In this document: positions 25,173 to 33,206 of the stretch, piece by piece
Layout: every line of letters starts with the position of its first letter
Numbering within the stretch: position 1 is the stretch's first letter
DNA from: Hungatella effluvii
Lineage (GTDB): Bacteria; Bacillota; Clostridia; Lachnospirales; Lachnospiraceae
Assembly: GCF_003201875.1 (NCBI RefSeq)
Contig: NZ_QJKD01000002.1
Coordinates: 124,001-188,000, forward strand
Direction of reading: 5' to 3'
Length of the DNA stretch: 64,000 nucleotides
Made by a program: the position numbers and the translations under genes
Notes under the pieces: model-generated
What the model saw: only the letters and a program-made list of their open reading frames with translations
Told to the model about the DNA's origin: nothing
Database searches by the model: none

Positions 25173-26690
25173 ATGCCAGAGAATAAAAATGGTTTGGAAA
25201 TAGAGATGACATGTAATAATGAAGAAACATCATCAAATACAGATCAGGTGTCCCCCAACGGATTCCTTTCGTACGCCATTTCTCAGGAGATCGTCCGTGC
25301 ATTGGAGCTCCTGGGGTATCACGAACCAACGGAGATACAGCGGGAAGTGATCCCTGCGGTTCTGGAAGGAAAGAATGTGGTGGCGCGGTCCAGGACGGGG
25401 ACGGGAAAGACGGCGGCATTCGGTATTCCGCTCTGTGAGAAGATTGTCTGGGAAGAGAATCTGCCTCAGGCGCTGGTGCTGGAGCCCAGCAGGGAACTGG
25501 CGGTCCAGGTGAGCAGCGAGCTGTTTCACATAGGACGAGGCAAACGCCTGAAGGTCCCGGCGGTCTTTGGCGGCTTTCCGATTGATAAGCAGATACGCAC
25601 GATCAAACAGAAGTCTCACATTGTCGTGGGAACTCCGGGCCGTGTCATGGATCTGATTCAGAGGGACTGTTTAAAACTCACCGGCATCCGGTATCTGGTC
25701 ATCGACGAGGCGGATCTCATGCTGGACATGGGGTTCCTGGACGAGGTGAAACAGATCATGGCTCTTCTGCCGAAAGGCGGAACGGTTCTTCTGTTCTCAG
25801 CTACACTGGATGAGAAGGTGCGGCTCCTGGTGGATGAGTATATGGCGGACGCCGTCATGATTGCCCCGGAGGCGGATACAGAGGAAGAAGAACCCGCGAT
25901 CTCCCAGGCGGTATACCGCACGGACCAGGAAGAGAAATACGACCTGCTGAAACGGGTTCTGATTCTGGAAAATCCGGAGAGTTGCATGATATTCTGCGGA
26001 ACCAGAGAGATGGTAAATGTGCTCCTTCAGAAGCTTAAGAGAGACCGGATATTCTGTGGGATGATTCATGGAGAAATGGAGCAGAGGGAGCGTTTAAAAA
26101 CAGTGGACGCTTTCCGGAGAGGCGGATTCCGCTATCTGATCGCCACCGATGTTGCGGCCAGGGGGATTGATTTCGATAAGATCGATCTCGTGGTGAATTA
26201 TGATTTCCCGGGCGGCCGCGAGACCTACGTACACCGCATCGGCCGGACGGGAAGAAACGGAGAAAAGGGGAGAGCCGTAAGTCTCCTGTGCGAGAACGAG
26301 GAGCGGATGCTTCATATGGTGGAAGCCTATATGGGGCGCGAACTTCCGATGACTTCATGCCCCGAACCGGATGAGGAGACGACGAAGGCCTTTTGGGCGC
26401 GGCAAAGGGAGAGACGGGCCCCGAAAGCACAGAAGGGAGCCGCCTTAAACGCTGGAATCATGCGTCTTTCCATCGGCGGCGGCAGAAAATCGAAGATGCG
26501 AGCAGTGGACATTGTGGGTACAATCTGCAACATCGATGGGATTCGGGCGGAAGATATCGGTATTATCGACATCAGGGAAAGCCTGACATACGTGGAGATT
26601 CTAAACGGTAAAGGTCAGGTGGTACTGGAAAAGCTTCAGGAAAAAGCAATTAAGGGCAGGCTGCGGAAAGTGAGGATCGCGCGCAGATGA
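25173..26690 (+). CDS. DEAD-box RNA helicase, DbpA/YxiN-like
   Basis: 505 residues. Helicase motifs appear in order: Q motif (P-T-E-I-Q), Walker A (S-R-T-G-T-G-K-T), P-S-R-E-L, T-P-G-R, D-E-A-D, S-A-T, then R-G-I-D and H-R-I-G-R-T-G-R. The C-terminus (about 430-505) has the pattern of a DbpA RNA-binding domain (I-R-A-E-D-I-G-I-I-D-I). In characterised relatives this domain targets hairpin 92 of 23S rRNA for 50S ribosome assembly. Start 25173 follows ggaagga. The gene overlaps the next kinase by four bases (ATGA), an odd partnership. Confidence 0.92.
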   Translation: MPENKNGLEIEMTCNNEETSSNTDQVSPNGFLSYAISQEIVRALELLGYHEPTEIQREVIPAVLEGKNVVARSRTGTGKTAAFGIPLCEKIVWEENLPQALVLEPSRELAVQVSSELFHIGRGKRLKVPAVFGGFPIDKQIRTIKQKSHIVVGTPGRVMDLIQRDCLKLTGIRYLVIDEADLMLDMGFLDEVKQIMALLPKGGTVLLFSATLDEKVRLLVDEYMADAVMIAPEADTEEEEPAISQAVYRTDQEEKYDLLKRVLILENPESCMIFCGTREMVNVLLQKLKRDRIFCGMIHGEMEQRERLKTVDAFRRGGFRYLIATDVAARGIDFDKIDLVVNYDFPGGRETYVHRIGRTGRNGEKGRAVSLLCENEERMLHMVEAYMGRELPMTSCPEPDEETTKAFWARQRERRAPKAQKGAALNAGIMRLSIGGGRKSKMRAVDIVGTICNIDGIRAEDIGIIDIRESLTYVEILNGKGQVVLEKLQEKAIKGRLRKVRIARR

Positions 26691-28015
26691 GTATGACGCT
26701 GGTGGATATGGCATGCATTACGCTGCGGGTGGCGTGCTGCTTAGGCGTATTCGCATTTTTTCTGTTTTGTTCGTTTCAGTCCCGGCTGAAGCTGGGATAT
26801 GGGAAGACGGCGGCGCTGGCTTTCTTTTATATAGCAGTTACAGCAGCAGTTACCATTTTATTTCTCGTTCCGGGGGCGGTCTTCCGGGAATATAACATTT
26901 TAGGGATCTGTTTGTGGCTTCTGATGGCAGTTGCAGTGTTCCGGCTTGTTATTAAGGGGAGCGCCTTTGAGATTCTTTTTATTATACTGGTGACGCTGAA
27001 TTTATATGTGAATATTGTGGCGATTGCAAAAGTGATCGGGAATCTGCTGAACCTGGATTCCGCGGCGGAGACGACGAAGATGGTGCTGGTGCTGGCCGTT
27101 TTGGCGGCCTATACGCCTCTTTTGTGGCTTTTAATGGCAAAGCTGTATAAGCAGGTGATTGATTTTCGGCTGTCACTTTCTTTCTGGAACTATATCTGGA
27201 TTATTCCGGCGCTGACGTACTTGATATTCTATGTGAAAATTGTCAATGATTACTGGATAACCGGGGTCCATACGGGGCCGGGTGACGTGGTTTTCGTGAT
27301 TCTCTGGTCGTTTGCCACCTATGCATTCTTTTACGTGACGCTGCAGATGTTAATTCAGGCGTACAAGGGAATTACGGCGGTACAGCAGGCGGAAACGGTT
27401 TCGGCCCAGCTCACGCTGCAGAAGGAGCAGTACGGTAAACTTCTGGAGAGTATCGAAAAAACGTCGCGGCTGAAGCATGACTGGCGGCACCATCTCCTGT
27501 CCATCAACGGATTTGTGGAGGCGGAGGATATAAAAGGGCTGAAGGAATATGTAAAAGAGCTGATTCCGGAGTATATAGAGGGAAAAGAGATTTCCATCTG
27601 CCGGAACCATATTGCCGATGTCATTCTGCGCCATTATGCGGGGGCAGCGGAGGCAGCCGGGATCCGGCTGGATATCAGCGCGAATCTTTCGGAGATACCG
27701 GATGTTTCCGATATGGATTTGTGCATTCTTTTCGGCAATCTTTTAGAGAACGCGCTGGAGGCGTGCAGCGGTATGGAGGACGGCGCCGGTCATGTGGAGA
27801 TTCAGGCGGAGATGAGGGGGAAACAGCTGGTTCTTCAGATTCAGAATACATATCAGCGGGATGTGATTTTAAAGGAAGGGAAGTATTACTCCACAAAACA
27901 CAGCGGAGTGGGGATTGGTCTCTCCTCTGTGGAGAAGGTTGTGGATAAGTATCATGGAATCATGCGGGTCAGCTATGACCGCATAATTTTTAAGGTCCAG
28001 ATTCTGCTTTTCTGA
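26687..28015 (+). CDS. GHKL-type sensor histidine kinase (AgrC/NatK-like)
   Basis: 442 residues. Six or seven membrane helices occupy about 1-235, then a coiled-coil-like stretch and R-L-K-H-D-W-R-H-H with the likely phospho-acceptor His264. The ATPase domain has an N-box (F-G-N-L-L-E-N-A-L-E-A) and G-V-G-I-G-L-S-S-V. The helix-rich sensor resembles peptide- or membrane-sensing kinases of the AgrC class. No response regulator is adjacent, so it is an orphan here. It is translationally coupled to the helicase. Confidence 0.88.
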   Translation: MSMTLVDMACITLRVACCLGVFAFFLFCSFQSRLKLGYGKTAALAFFYIAVTAAVTILFLVPGAVFREYNILGICLWLLMAVAVFRLVIKGSAFEILFIILVTLNLYVNIVAIAKVIGNLLNLDSAAETTKMVLVLAVLAAYTPLLWLLMAKLYKQVIDFRLSLSFWNYIWIIPALTYLIFYVKIVNDYWITGVHTGPGDVVFVILWSFATYAFFYVTLQMLIQAYKGITAVQQAETVSAQLTLQKEQYGKLLESIEKTSRLKHDWRHHLLSINGFVEAEDIKGLKEYVKELIPEYIEGKEISICRNHIADVILRHYAGAAEAAGIRLDISANLSEIPDVSDMDLCILFGNLLENALEACSGMEDGAGHVEIQAEMRGKQLVLQIQNTYQRDVILKEGKYYSTKHSGVGIGLSSVEKVVDKYHGIMRVSYDRIIFKVQILLF

Positions 28016-28056
28016 ATAGGATGCCATTAGAACATCATATCAGATGGGAGAAATCT

Positions 28057-29052
28057 ATGAATCGAAGAGTATTGTTGGAACCGGCGGCGGAGACTGTCTG
28101 TATTGAGAATTCAGTTCCGCCGCTGATTTTTGAACTGCCGCCGGAAGAGGGACGCCGGGTGCTGGAGAAGGCCCAGGACGCGCCGGTCTACATGTATCCG
28201 GCCCAGGTGGAGGCTTCCATGGTCGAGACAGGCCATTGGGGAAGCATTCCCGTATACCGGGTAACACCGATAAACAATGAATTTGCAGAAAATGTGATTT
28301 TCTATATTCACGGAGCCGGATGGGTATTCGGGAGTTTCCATACGCATGAGAAGCTGGTGAGAGAGCTGGCCGCCAGGACCGGATGTACGGTCATTTTCCC
28401 GGAATATACCCGGTCTCCCGAGGTGTGTTACCCGAATGCCATTGAGCAGTGCTACAGCGTACTCTGCCAGCTGCCCCAGCTGTTTGAACAGATGGGAAGA
28501 GGGCTGAATGGTAATACATTGACCGTGGCCGGAGACAGCGTGGGCGGTAATATGGCGATCGCCATGACGCTGTTCTCCAAATACAGAAGGGGGCCGGCCA
28601 TCCACAAGCAGCTTCTCTATTATCCCGTGACCAACGCCTGTTTCGATACGGCGTCGTACTGTGAGTTTGCGGAGTGCTACTACTTATACCGGGCGGGTAT
28701 GATGTGGTTCTGGGATCAGTACACCACATCGGAATGCTGCAGAAACCAGATCACCGCCTCCCCGTTGAGGGCATGTACCGATCACCTTACCGATCTTCCG
28801 CAGGCCATGATTTTAAACGGCCAGGCGGATGTGCTGAGAGACGAGGGTGAGGCCTATGCCGAAAAGCTGCGGGCGGCAGGCGTGTCAGTGACGGCGCTGC
28901 GTTTTCAGGCGATCATCCATGATTTTGTCATGCTGAATGTGCTGGATCAGACCAACGCGTGCCGGGCGGCGATGGACGTTTCCACAGAATGGATCAACAG
29001 GAAGAATATGGAGTGGTACCAGGACAACGAAGAGCGGTCAGCGGATCAGTGA
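28057..29052 (+). CDS. Alpha/beta hydrolase, hormone-sensitive-lipase-like esterase
   Basis: 331 residues. The oxyanion motif is H-G-A-G-W in place of the usual H-G-G-G. The nucleophile elbow is G-D-S-V-G-G-N. The acid is in A-D-V-L-R-D-E-G and the histidine in I-I-H-D-F-V, all in the expected order. It is a cytoplasmic esterase or deacetylase of small acyl substrates; the substrate is unknown. Start 28057 has gggaga at seven bases; ATG 28021 lacks a site. Confidence 0.88.
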   Translation: MNRRVLLEPAAETVCIENSVPPLIFELPPEEGRRVLEKAQDAPVYMYPAQVEASMVETGHWGSIPVYRVTPINNEFAENVIFYIHGAGWVFGSFHTHEKLVRELAARTGCTVIFPEYTRSPEVCYPNAIEQCYSVLCQLPQLFEQMGRGLNGNTLTVAGDSVGGNMAIAMTLFSKYRRGPAIHKQLLYYPVTNACFDTASYCEFAECYYLYRAGMMWFWDQYTTSECCRNQITASPLRACTDHLTDLPQAMILNGQADVLRDEGEAYAEKLRAAGVSVTALRFQAIIHDFVMLNVLDQTNACRAAMDVSTEWINRKNMEWYQDNEERSADQ

Positions 29053-29060
29053 TATAGGGA

Positions 29061-29104
29061 GAGTTCCCGTTTCTGTATGAGTATTTCTGCGTAAACGGGA
29101 ACTC
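29061..29104. repeat. Perfect 12-base inverted repeat after the esterase gene
   Basis: Gagttcccgttt (29061-29072) pairs with aaacgggaactc (29093-29104) around a 20-base loop, without a clear T-run. It may end or stabilise the esterase transcript. Confidence 0.55.
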
Positions 29105-29189
29105 ACATGGTGAAAGTGCGTAGTGAATGCACAACGAATAAACATTTCGTAAAATGCGCGATCAGGATAAAATGACATGGAGGAATGGT

Positions 29190-30302
29190 ATGATGAATAA
29201 AAATACATATTTAAAGCTGCGTCTGGAACGCCAGCATTTCACAAAGCCCGCCGGGAAGAAGGAATATGGAGTGCTTTTTAAGCAGATGTCTCCCGTACTC
29301 TGCGTATACTGGAGCTGTCCGGGCTCTCCGCCGGAGCTTTTATACCGCGCGGCATTTGATGACAGGAAGTATTGCTATAAGATGAGGGGAAGCCGTACTA
29401 TTATGAAGGGAAGATTCCAGAACGGTAATATCGCCTACATTTATGCGGACGAACTGGAGCTGTTCGCGGCTGTCTACCGGAAGGACAAGCCTCTTACGGA
29501 CACAGAGCTGGAGCTCTATGAACTTCTGAACCGGGAAGGCCCGATGACGATCCATGTGATGAAGGAGTTCACGGGTATGCTGACGAAGGAGATCACGCCC
29601 GCCCTGCACCGCCTGCAGGAGAAATTCCTCGTATTCGAAGATCAGGCGGACAGCGAATGGGATCGCGCCTGGTATCCGTTCGAATCCGAGTTTCCCGATG
29701 TGAATCTGGAACGGTATACAAAGGAGGAGGCGGAAGAGGAGCTGATAAGGCGGTTCGTGTGGCTGAACGTCTGGATTGACGCGGCCATGGTGAGGTCCTT
29801 CTACAGGCTCCCGTTAAAGGAAATAAAAGGCGTGCTGGAACGGCTGGCATCAAATGGAACGCTGGCGCCGTATGAAGGGGGATACGTTCGCAGAGAGGAC
29901 TTACAGCTGCTGGTGGGGGTACCGTCTGATACAGTGGAGAATGCGCCAAAGAAGGTGGAGAAACATTCCGTTTTTATTCTCCACAAAAATGATTTTCTGG
30001 TGAAGTCCAATGAGCACTGGCTGAAGGATACATTTACACACCCGGAATACGATGTTCTGGGATATCTGCTGATTGATGGTGCGTTTAGGGGATGCCTGCT
30101 GGGGCATTTCCGGAACGGGCCCTTTGAGCTGGAGGACGTGGCGCTTTGGGCAGAAACAGAGGGAGAGGCACCGGTTTGTCTGAGGAATGAAGCTGCTGAT
30201 GGATTAAATGAGGCATTAAAAGAGGATATTTTAAATGCGGTGGAGCTTCTGTATGATCCCGAGATTAGCCCGCTGAAGCGGTATATGGGTGAAATGCTGT
30301 AA
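29190..30302 (+). CDS. AlkZ/YcaQ-like winged-helix protein
   Basis: 370 residues with repeated winged-helix-like segments (for example E-L-Y-E-L-L-N-R-E-G-P at about 110, and a second at about 215-250). A C-terminal beta region has L-L-I-D-G-A-F-R-G. The overall plan resembles the HTH_42 family that includes the interstrand-crosslink glycosylase AlkZ/YcaQ, but the catalytic Q-x-Q motif was not recognised. Members without it are often called AlkZ-related, of unknown function. Start 29190 (first of two adjacent ATGs) follows ggagg at six bases. The neighbours give no functional clue. Confidence 0.5.
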   Translation: MMNKNTYLKLRLERQHFTKPAGKKEYGVLFKQMSPVLCVYWSCPGSPPELLYRAAFDDRKYCYKMRGSRTIMKGRFQNGNIAYIYADELELFAAVYRKDKPLTDTELELYELLNREGPMTIHVMKEFTGMLTKEITPALHRLQEKFLVFEDQADSEWDRAWYPFESEFPDVNLERYTKEEAEEELIRRFVWLNVWIDAAMVRSFYRLPLKEIKGVLERLASNGTLAPYEGGYVRREDLQLLVGVPSDTVENAPKKVEKHSVFILHKNDFLVKSNEHWLKDTFTHPEYDVLGYLLIDGAFRGCLLGHFRNGPFELEDVALWAETEGEAPVCLRNEAADGLNEALKEDILNAVELLYDPEISPLKRYMGEML

Positions 30303-30317
30303 TATTTCAATTCGCGC

Positions 30318-30348
30318 TTGACTCTCACACTGTGGTACGGTCTATAGT
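30318..30348 (+). promoter_or_regulatory. MerR-type promoter with 19-base spacer
   Basis: TTGACT (30318-30323) and TATAGT (30343-30348) are separated by 19 bases, the overlong spacing that MerR proteins correct by DNA distortion. The spacer centre carries CACA-C-TGTG. This suggests autoregulation of the MerR gene 40 bases downstream. Confidence 0.75.
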
Positions 30349-30387
30349 GATATTGAGCTCAAAAACACATATATGTGAGGTGACAAT

Positions 30388-31206
30388 ATGTTAAAGATTG
30401 GTGATTTTTCAAAGCTGTCGAGAATCAGTATCCGTATGCTGCGCCATTATGATGAAATTGGCCTTATGGAACCAAGAGTAGTCGATCCCGCCACCGGTTA
30501 CCGGTATTATGGGGAGGACCAGCTCTCCGTGGCGGGGCAGATCCAGAGCCTGAAATCCATGGGATTTGGCCTGACGGTTATCCGTGAAATCTTAAACTGC
30601 TGCGGCGGACCGGAGGAAATGGAAAAGTTTCTCCGGGTTAAGAAGAGAGAGCTGGAGGACCAGCTGGGCGACATCGGTACGAAGCTGCAGCTTCTTGATA
30701 ACACCATCAAATGGATCAGAAAGGATGGAAATATGATGGATTATCAGGTAACGTTAAAAACTCTGCCGGAGAGGTATGTCGCAAGTGTCAGAAAAGTGAT
30801 TCCGGCCTACGACCAGGAGCAGATTTTATGGGGAATTCTTCATGGAGAGACGGGCAGCCAGAATCTGCAGATGGCATCCCCGGGGTATGGCTTGGCTATC
30901 TTCCACGATGAAGGTTACAAGGAGCAGGATGTGGATGTGGAGATTCAGATCTCAGTTGAAGGAACATGCAAGGACACGGAGCATGTGAAATTTAAAACTG
31001 TGCCGCCTGTGCTGATCGCTTCTGCTACTTATCAGGGAAGCTATGCACAGATTACCAGAGTCAACGAGGCGGTAGCCCGCTGGATTCACGACAACGGTTA
31101 CGAGTACGAGGGTGCTTCGTTCTGCATCTACCATGTCAGCCCCCACGACACATCGGATCCGGAGAAAATGGTGACGGAGGTGTGTTATCCGGTGAGGAAG
31201 AAATAG
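30388..31206 (+). CDS. MerR family regulator with GyrI-like effector domain
   Basis: 272 residues. The MerR helix-turn-helix is at about 1-70 (F-S-K-L-S-R-I-S-I-R-M-L-R-H-Y-D-E-I-G-L). A dimerisation coiled coil spans about 75-115 and a GyrI/SOUL-like small-molecule domain about 120-272. This is the BmrR-type layout that binds lipophilic cations or other drugs and activates an efflux or detoxification gene. No pump lies next to it, so it may act on itself or at a distance. The promoter has the matching 19-base spacer. Confidence 0.92.
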   Translation: MLKIGDFSKLSRISIRMLRHYDEIGLMEPRVVDPATGYRYYGEDQLSVAGQIQSLKSMGFGLTVIREILNCCGGPEEMEKFLRVKKRELEDQLGDIGTKLQLLDNTIKWIRKDGNMMDYQVTLKTLPERYVASVRKVIPAYDQEQILWGILHGETGSQNLQMASPGYGLAIFHDEGYKEQDVDVEIQISVEGTCKDTEHVKFKTVPPVLIASATYQGSYAQITRVNEAVARWIHDNGYEYEGASFCIYHVSPHDTSDPEKMVTEVCYPVRKK

Positions 31207-31217
31207 ATAAGGAAACA

Positions 31218-31261
31218 AAGGCGGATGGGATATGCTGAAACCAGCATACCCCATCCGCCTT
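31218..31261. terminator. Bidirectional terminator between merR and the beta-helix gene
   Basis: A 12-base stem (31218-31229 with 31250-31261), one mismatch and a further 7-base stem close on an AAAC loop. The stop codon of the minus-strand beta-helix gene begins at the stem edge. Both convergent transcripts can use it. Confidence 0.82.
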
Positions 31262-33047
31262 ATTCGTCTGTACCAGGCCCCGGCGGCGCCAGCAGAACCT
31301 GGGTCAAATCGCCGCTCAGGCGTATTTCCCATCCATCAAAGCCGGAGGGCGGCTTTAAAAATGATTCCCGGTCCGTCTCGGTCAGCTGCCGGTAGGGAGG
31401 AGCCGCCTCGGCAATTACGATGGGAATGCCGGCGTCGTTGGGGCTTACATAGCCGGAGCCGTCGATCTGAATCCTGGAACCGGCAGCCAGCGGCCCCACG
31501 ATCCTGACGATGGAGTTTCGCGAGGAGAGGTAGACACCGTTTGTGATAACCCGTGTGTTTTCGGCCCGGAACTCTCCGCTGTTGTAGATGCCCGGCGCGT
31601 ACAGGGAGGCGGTATTCGTGCCCTCACCGCCGAAATCCCCGGTGGAGGAGAGGGTGACGCTGGACTGCTCTGCGTTATAGATGCCGCCTCCCGCGTCCGA
31701 GCTGTTTCGGCTGACGGTGCCGCCGGTGATCAGCAGGGCCGCACCGGGATCGTTGTAGAAGCCGCCGCCGTAGACGGCATGGTTATCCAGGATTTCACCG
31801 CCGCTCATGGCAAATACACTCCTGTCACGGAGCCAGACGCCTCCGCCGTAGCGGGAGGAACGGTTGTCATGGACAGACCCGCTTAAGAAGGTGAGGCGTG
31901 ACTGCCCGGAAGCGGCAATACCGCCTCCGCGGGAGGAGGCCGTGTTATGGCTTATCTCGGTCCCGTTTAACGTTATGACGGCAGGCAGGTCAGCGGCGGT
32001 GTTTTTAAACCAGAGTCCGCCGCCGGACCCGGATTCGCCGCTTTGCGCCGTATTGTCAGACAGGCGGCTCTCAAGAAACGTTACGGCCCCGCCGAAATTC
32101 GTGAGCAGATAGATGCCGCCTCCGGTCCCTGCGGTATTGCCGGTGACAGCAGATTCGGTGATCAGGAGGTCCGCTCCCGCGGTGGGTGCCAGACAGCAGA
32201 TGCCGCCTCCCGTCCCTGCGGCCGTATTGGCGGCAATTGTGCCGCCGTCCGTCACGATCATACGGTCTCCGCAGTTTGCACCGTAGAAGAAGACGGCGCC
32301 TCCGTGAACGGCTGTGTTACCGGAAAGAACGACTGATCCATCCAGCACGAGAAGCGAGGGCGCGCTGTCTCCCGGCCGGTATCCGGAAAATGAGATGCCT
32401 CCTCCTGCAAAATGCGAAACATTGTCCGTGATCCGCGCCTGTTCCATGACGGCCAGGGTACCGCCGAGGCAGGGGATTTCGGAAGTGAAACTGAGTCCGC
32501 CTCCGTTCAGCGCCGAATTGTGGTCGATCACGGCCTGGTCTGAGATGGAGATGCAGTCGTCGGGACTGCTTAAGGAGACCGCCGCCCCGCCGCCGTTTGC
32601 CCGGGTGGAACAGCCGGTGATCCTTGCACTGCCGTTCATTTCAAATCGGTTCGTACAGCAGGTGCCGCCGCAGATCCGGACCCCGCCGCCGTCGCTGTAG
32701 GATCTGTTGTTTTTTAACACGGACTGAGTATCCAGACAGAGGGAGCCATCCGTCACACAGATGAGGGAACGCGCCAGCACGGAAGCCGGATCATGGTCCT
32801 CCGAACGACCGTCGAGGGTGATGTTTGCAAGCCGGAGGGCGCCGCCTCCGAAGATCCGGAACAGAAAGCCGTCATAGCCCGGATCCTTGAACAGCGTATG
32901 AAGGGAATACGGCGCAAGACTTTCTATTGTAACATCATACAGGATATTCAGCTGGGAAGTGAGGGGAATATCAGCGGTTATCTGTATGGAGGGTTCCTGA
33001 CGGCACAGCGCGGCGGCCAGCTGTGCCTGATTCGATACGTGTGCCAT
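31260..33047 (-). CDS. Right-handed beta-helix repeat protein (Pmp/adhesin-like)
   Basis: 595 residues built of many imperfect repeats of 20-25 residues. Each carries G-G-G-I/V plus N-T-A or N-S-S turns, for example N-T-A-V-H-G-G-A-V-F and N-T-A-A-G-T-G-G-G-I. This is the pattern of parallel beta-helix and polymorphic-membrane-protein repeats. There is no signal peptide, no membrane helix and no cell-wall sorting motif, which is strange for an adhesin. It may be cytoplasmic, exported by an unknown route, or carbohydrate-active (pectate-lyase-like folds share the pattern, but no catalytic residues were recognised). It stands alone, divergent from a two-component pair. Confidence 0.75.
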   Translation of the reverse strand: MAHVSNQAQLAAALCRQEPSIQITADIPLTSQLNILYDVTIESLAPYSLHTLFKDPGYDGFLFRIFGGGALRLANITLDGRSEDHDPASVLARSLICVTDGSLCLDTQSVLKNNRSYSDGGGVRICGGTCCTNRFEMNGSARITGCSTRANGGGAAVSLSSPDDCISISDQAVIDHNSALNGGGLSFTSEIPCLGGTLAVMEQARITDNVSHFAGGGISFSGYRPGDSAPSLLVLDGSVVLSGNTAVHGGAVFFYGANCGDRMIVTDGGTIAANTAAGTGGGICCLAPTAGADLLITESAVTGNTAGTGGGIYLLTNFGGAVTFLESRLSDNTAQSGESGSGGGLWFKNTAADLPAVITLNGTEISHNTASSRGGGIAASGQSRLTFLSGSVHDNRSSRYGGGVWLRDRSVFAMSGGEILDNHAVYGGGFYNDPGAALLITGGTVSRNSSDAGGGIYNAEQSSVTLSSTGDFGGEGTNTASLYAPGIYNSGEFRAENTRVITNGVYLSSRNSIVRIVGPLAAGSRIQIDGSGYVSPNDAGIPIVIAEAAPPYRQLTETDRESFLKPPSGFDGWEIRLSGDLTQVLLAPPGPGTDE

Positions 33048-33125
33048 GTGGCTTCACCTGCTTTCTCATAGATATATCATTTTATGCGGAGGCCGAAGCG
33101 CGTGATACCGGAAGAACAGGGGAAA

Positions 33126-33154
33126 TTGTCATTTCCAGTCCGGGATGCTATAAT
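33126..33154 (+). promoter_or_regulatory. Predicted promoter of YesM/YesN operon
   Basis: TTGTCA (33126-33131), a 17-base spacer and TATAAT (33149-33154) lie 52 bases before the kinase start. Confidence 0.85.
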
Positions 33155-33206
33155 AGAATCCATTAAAGAATAAATAAGAACTGGGAAAAAACTGGATTGG
33201 GGAAAT

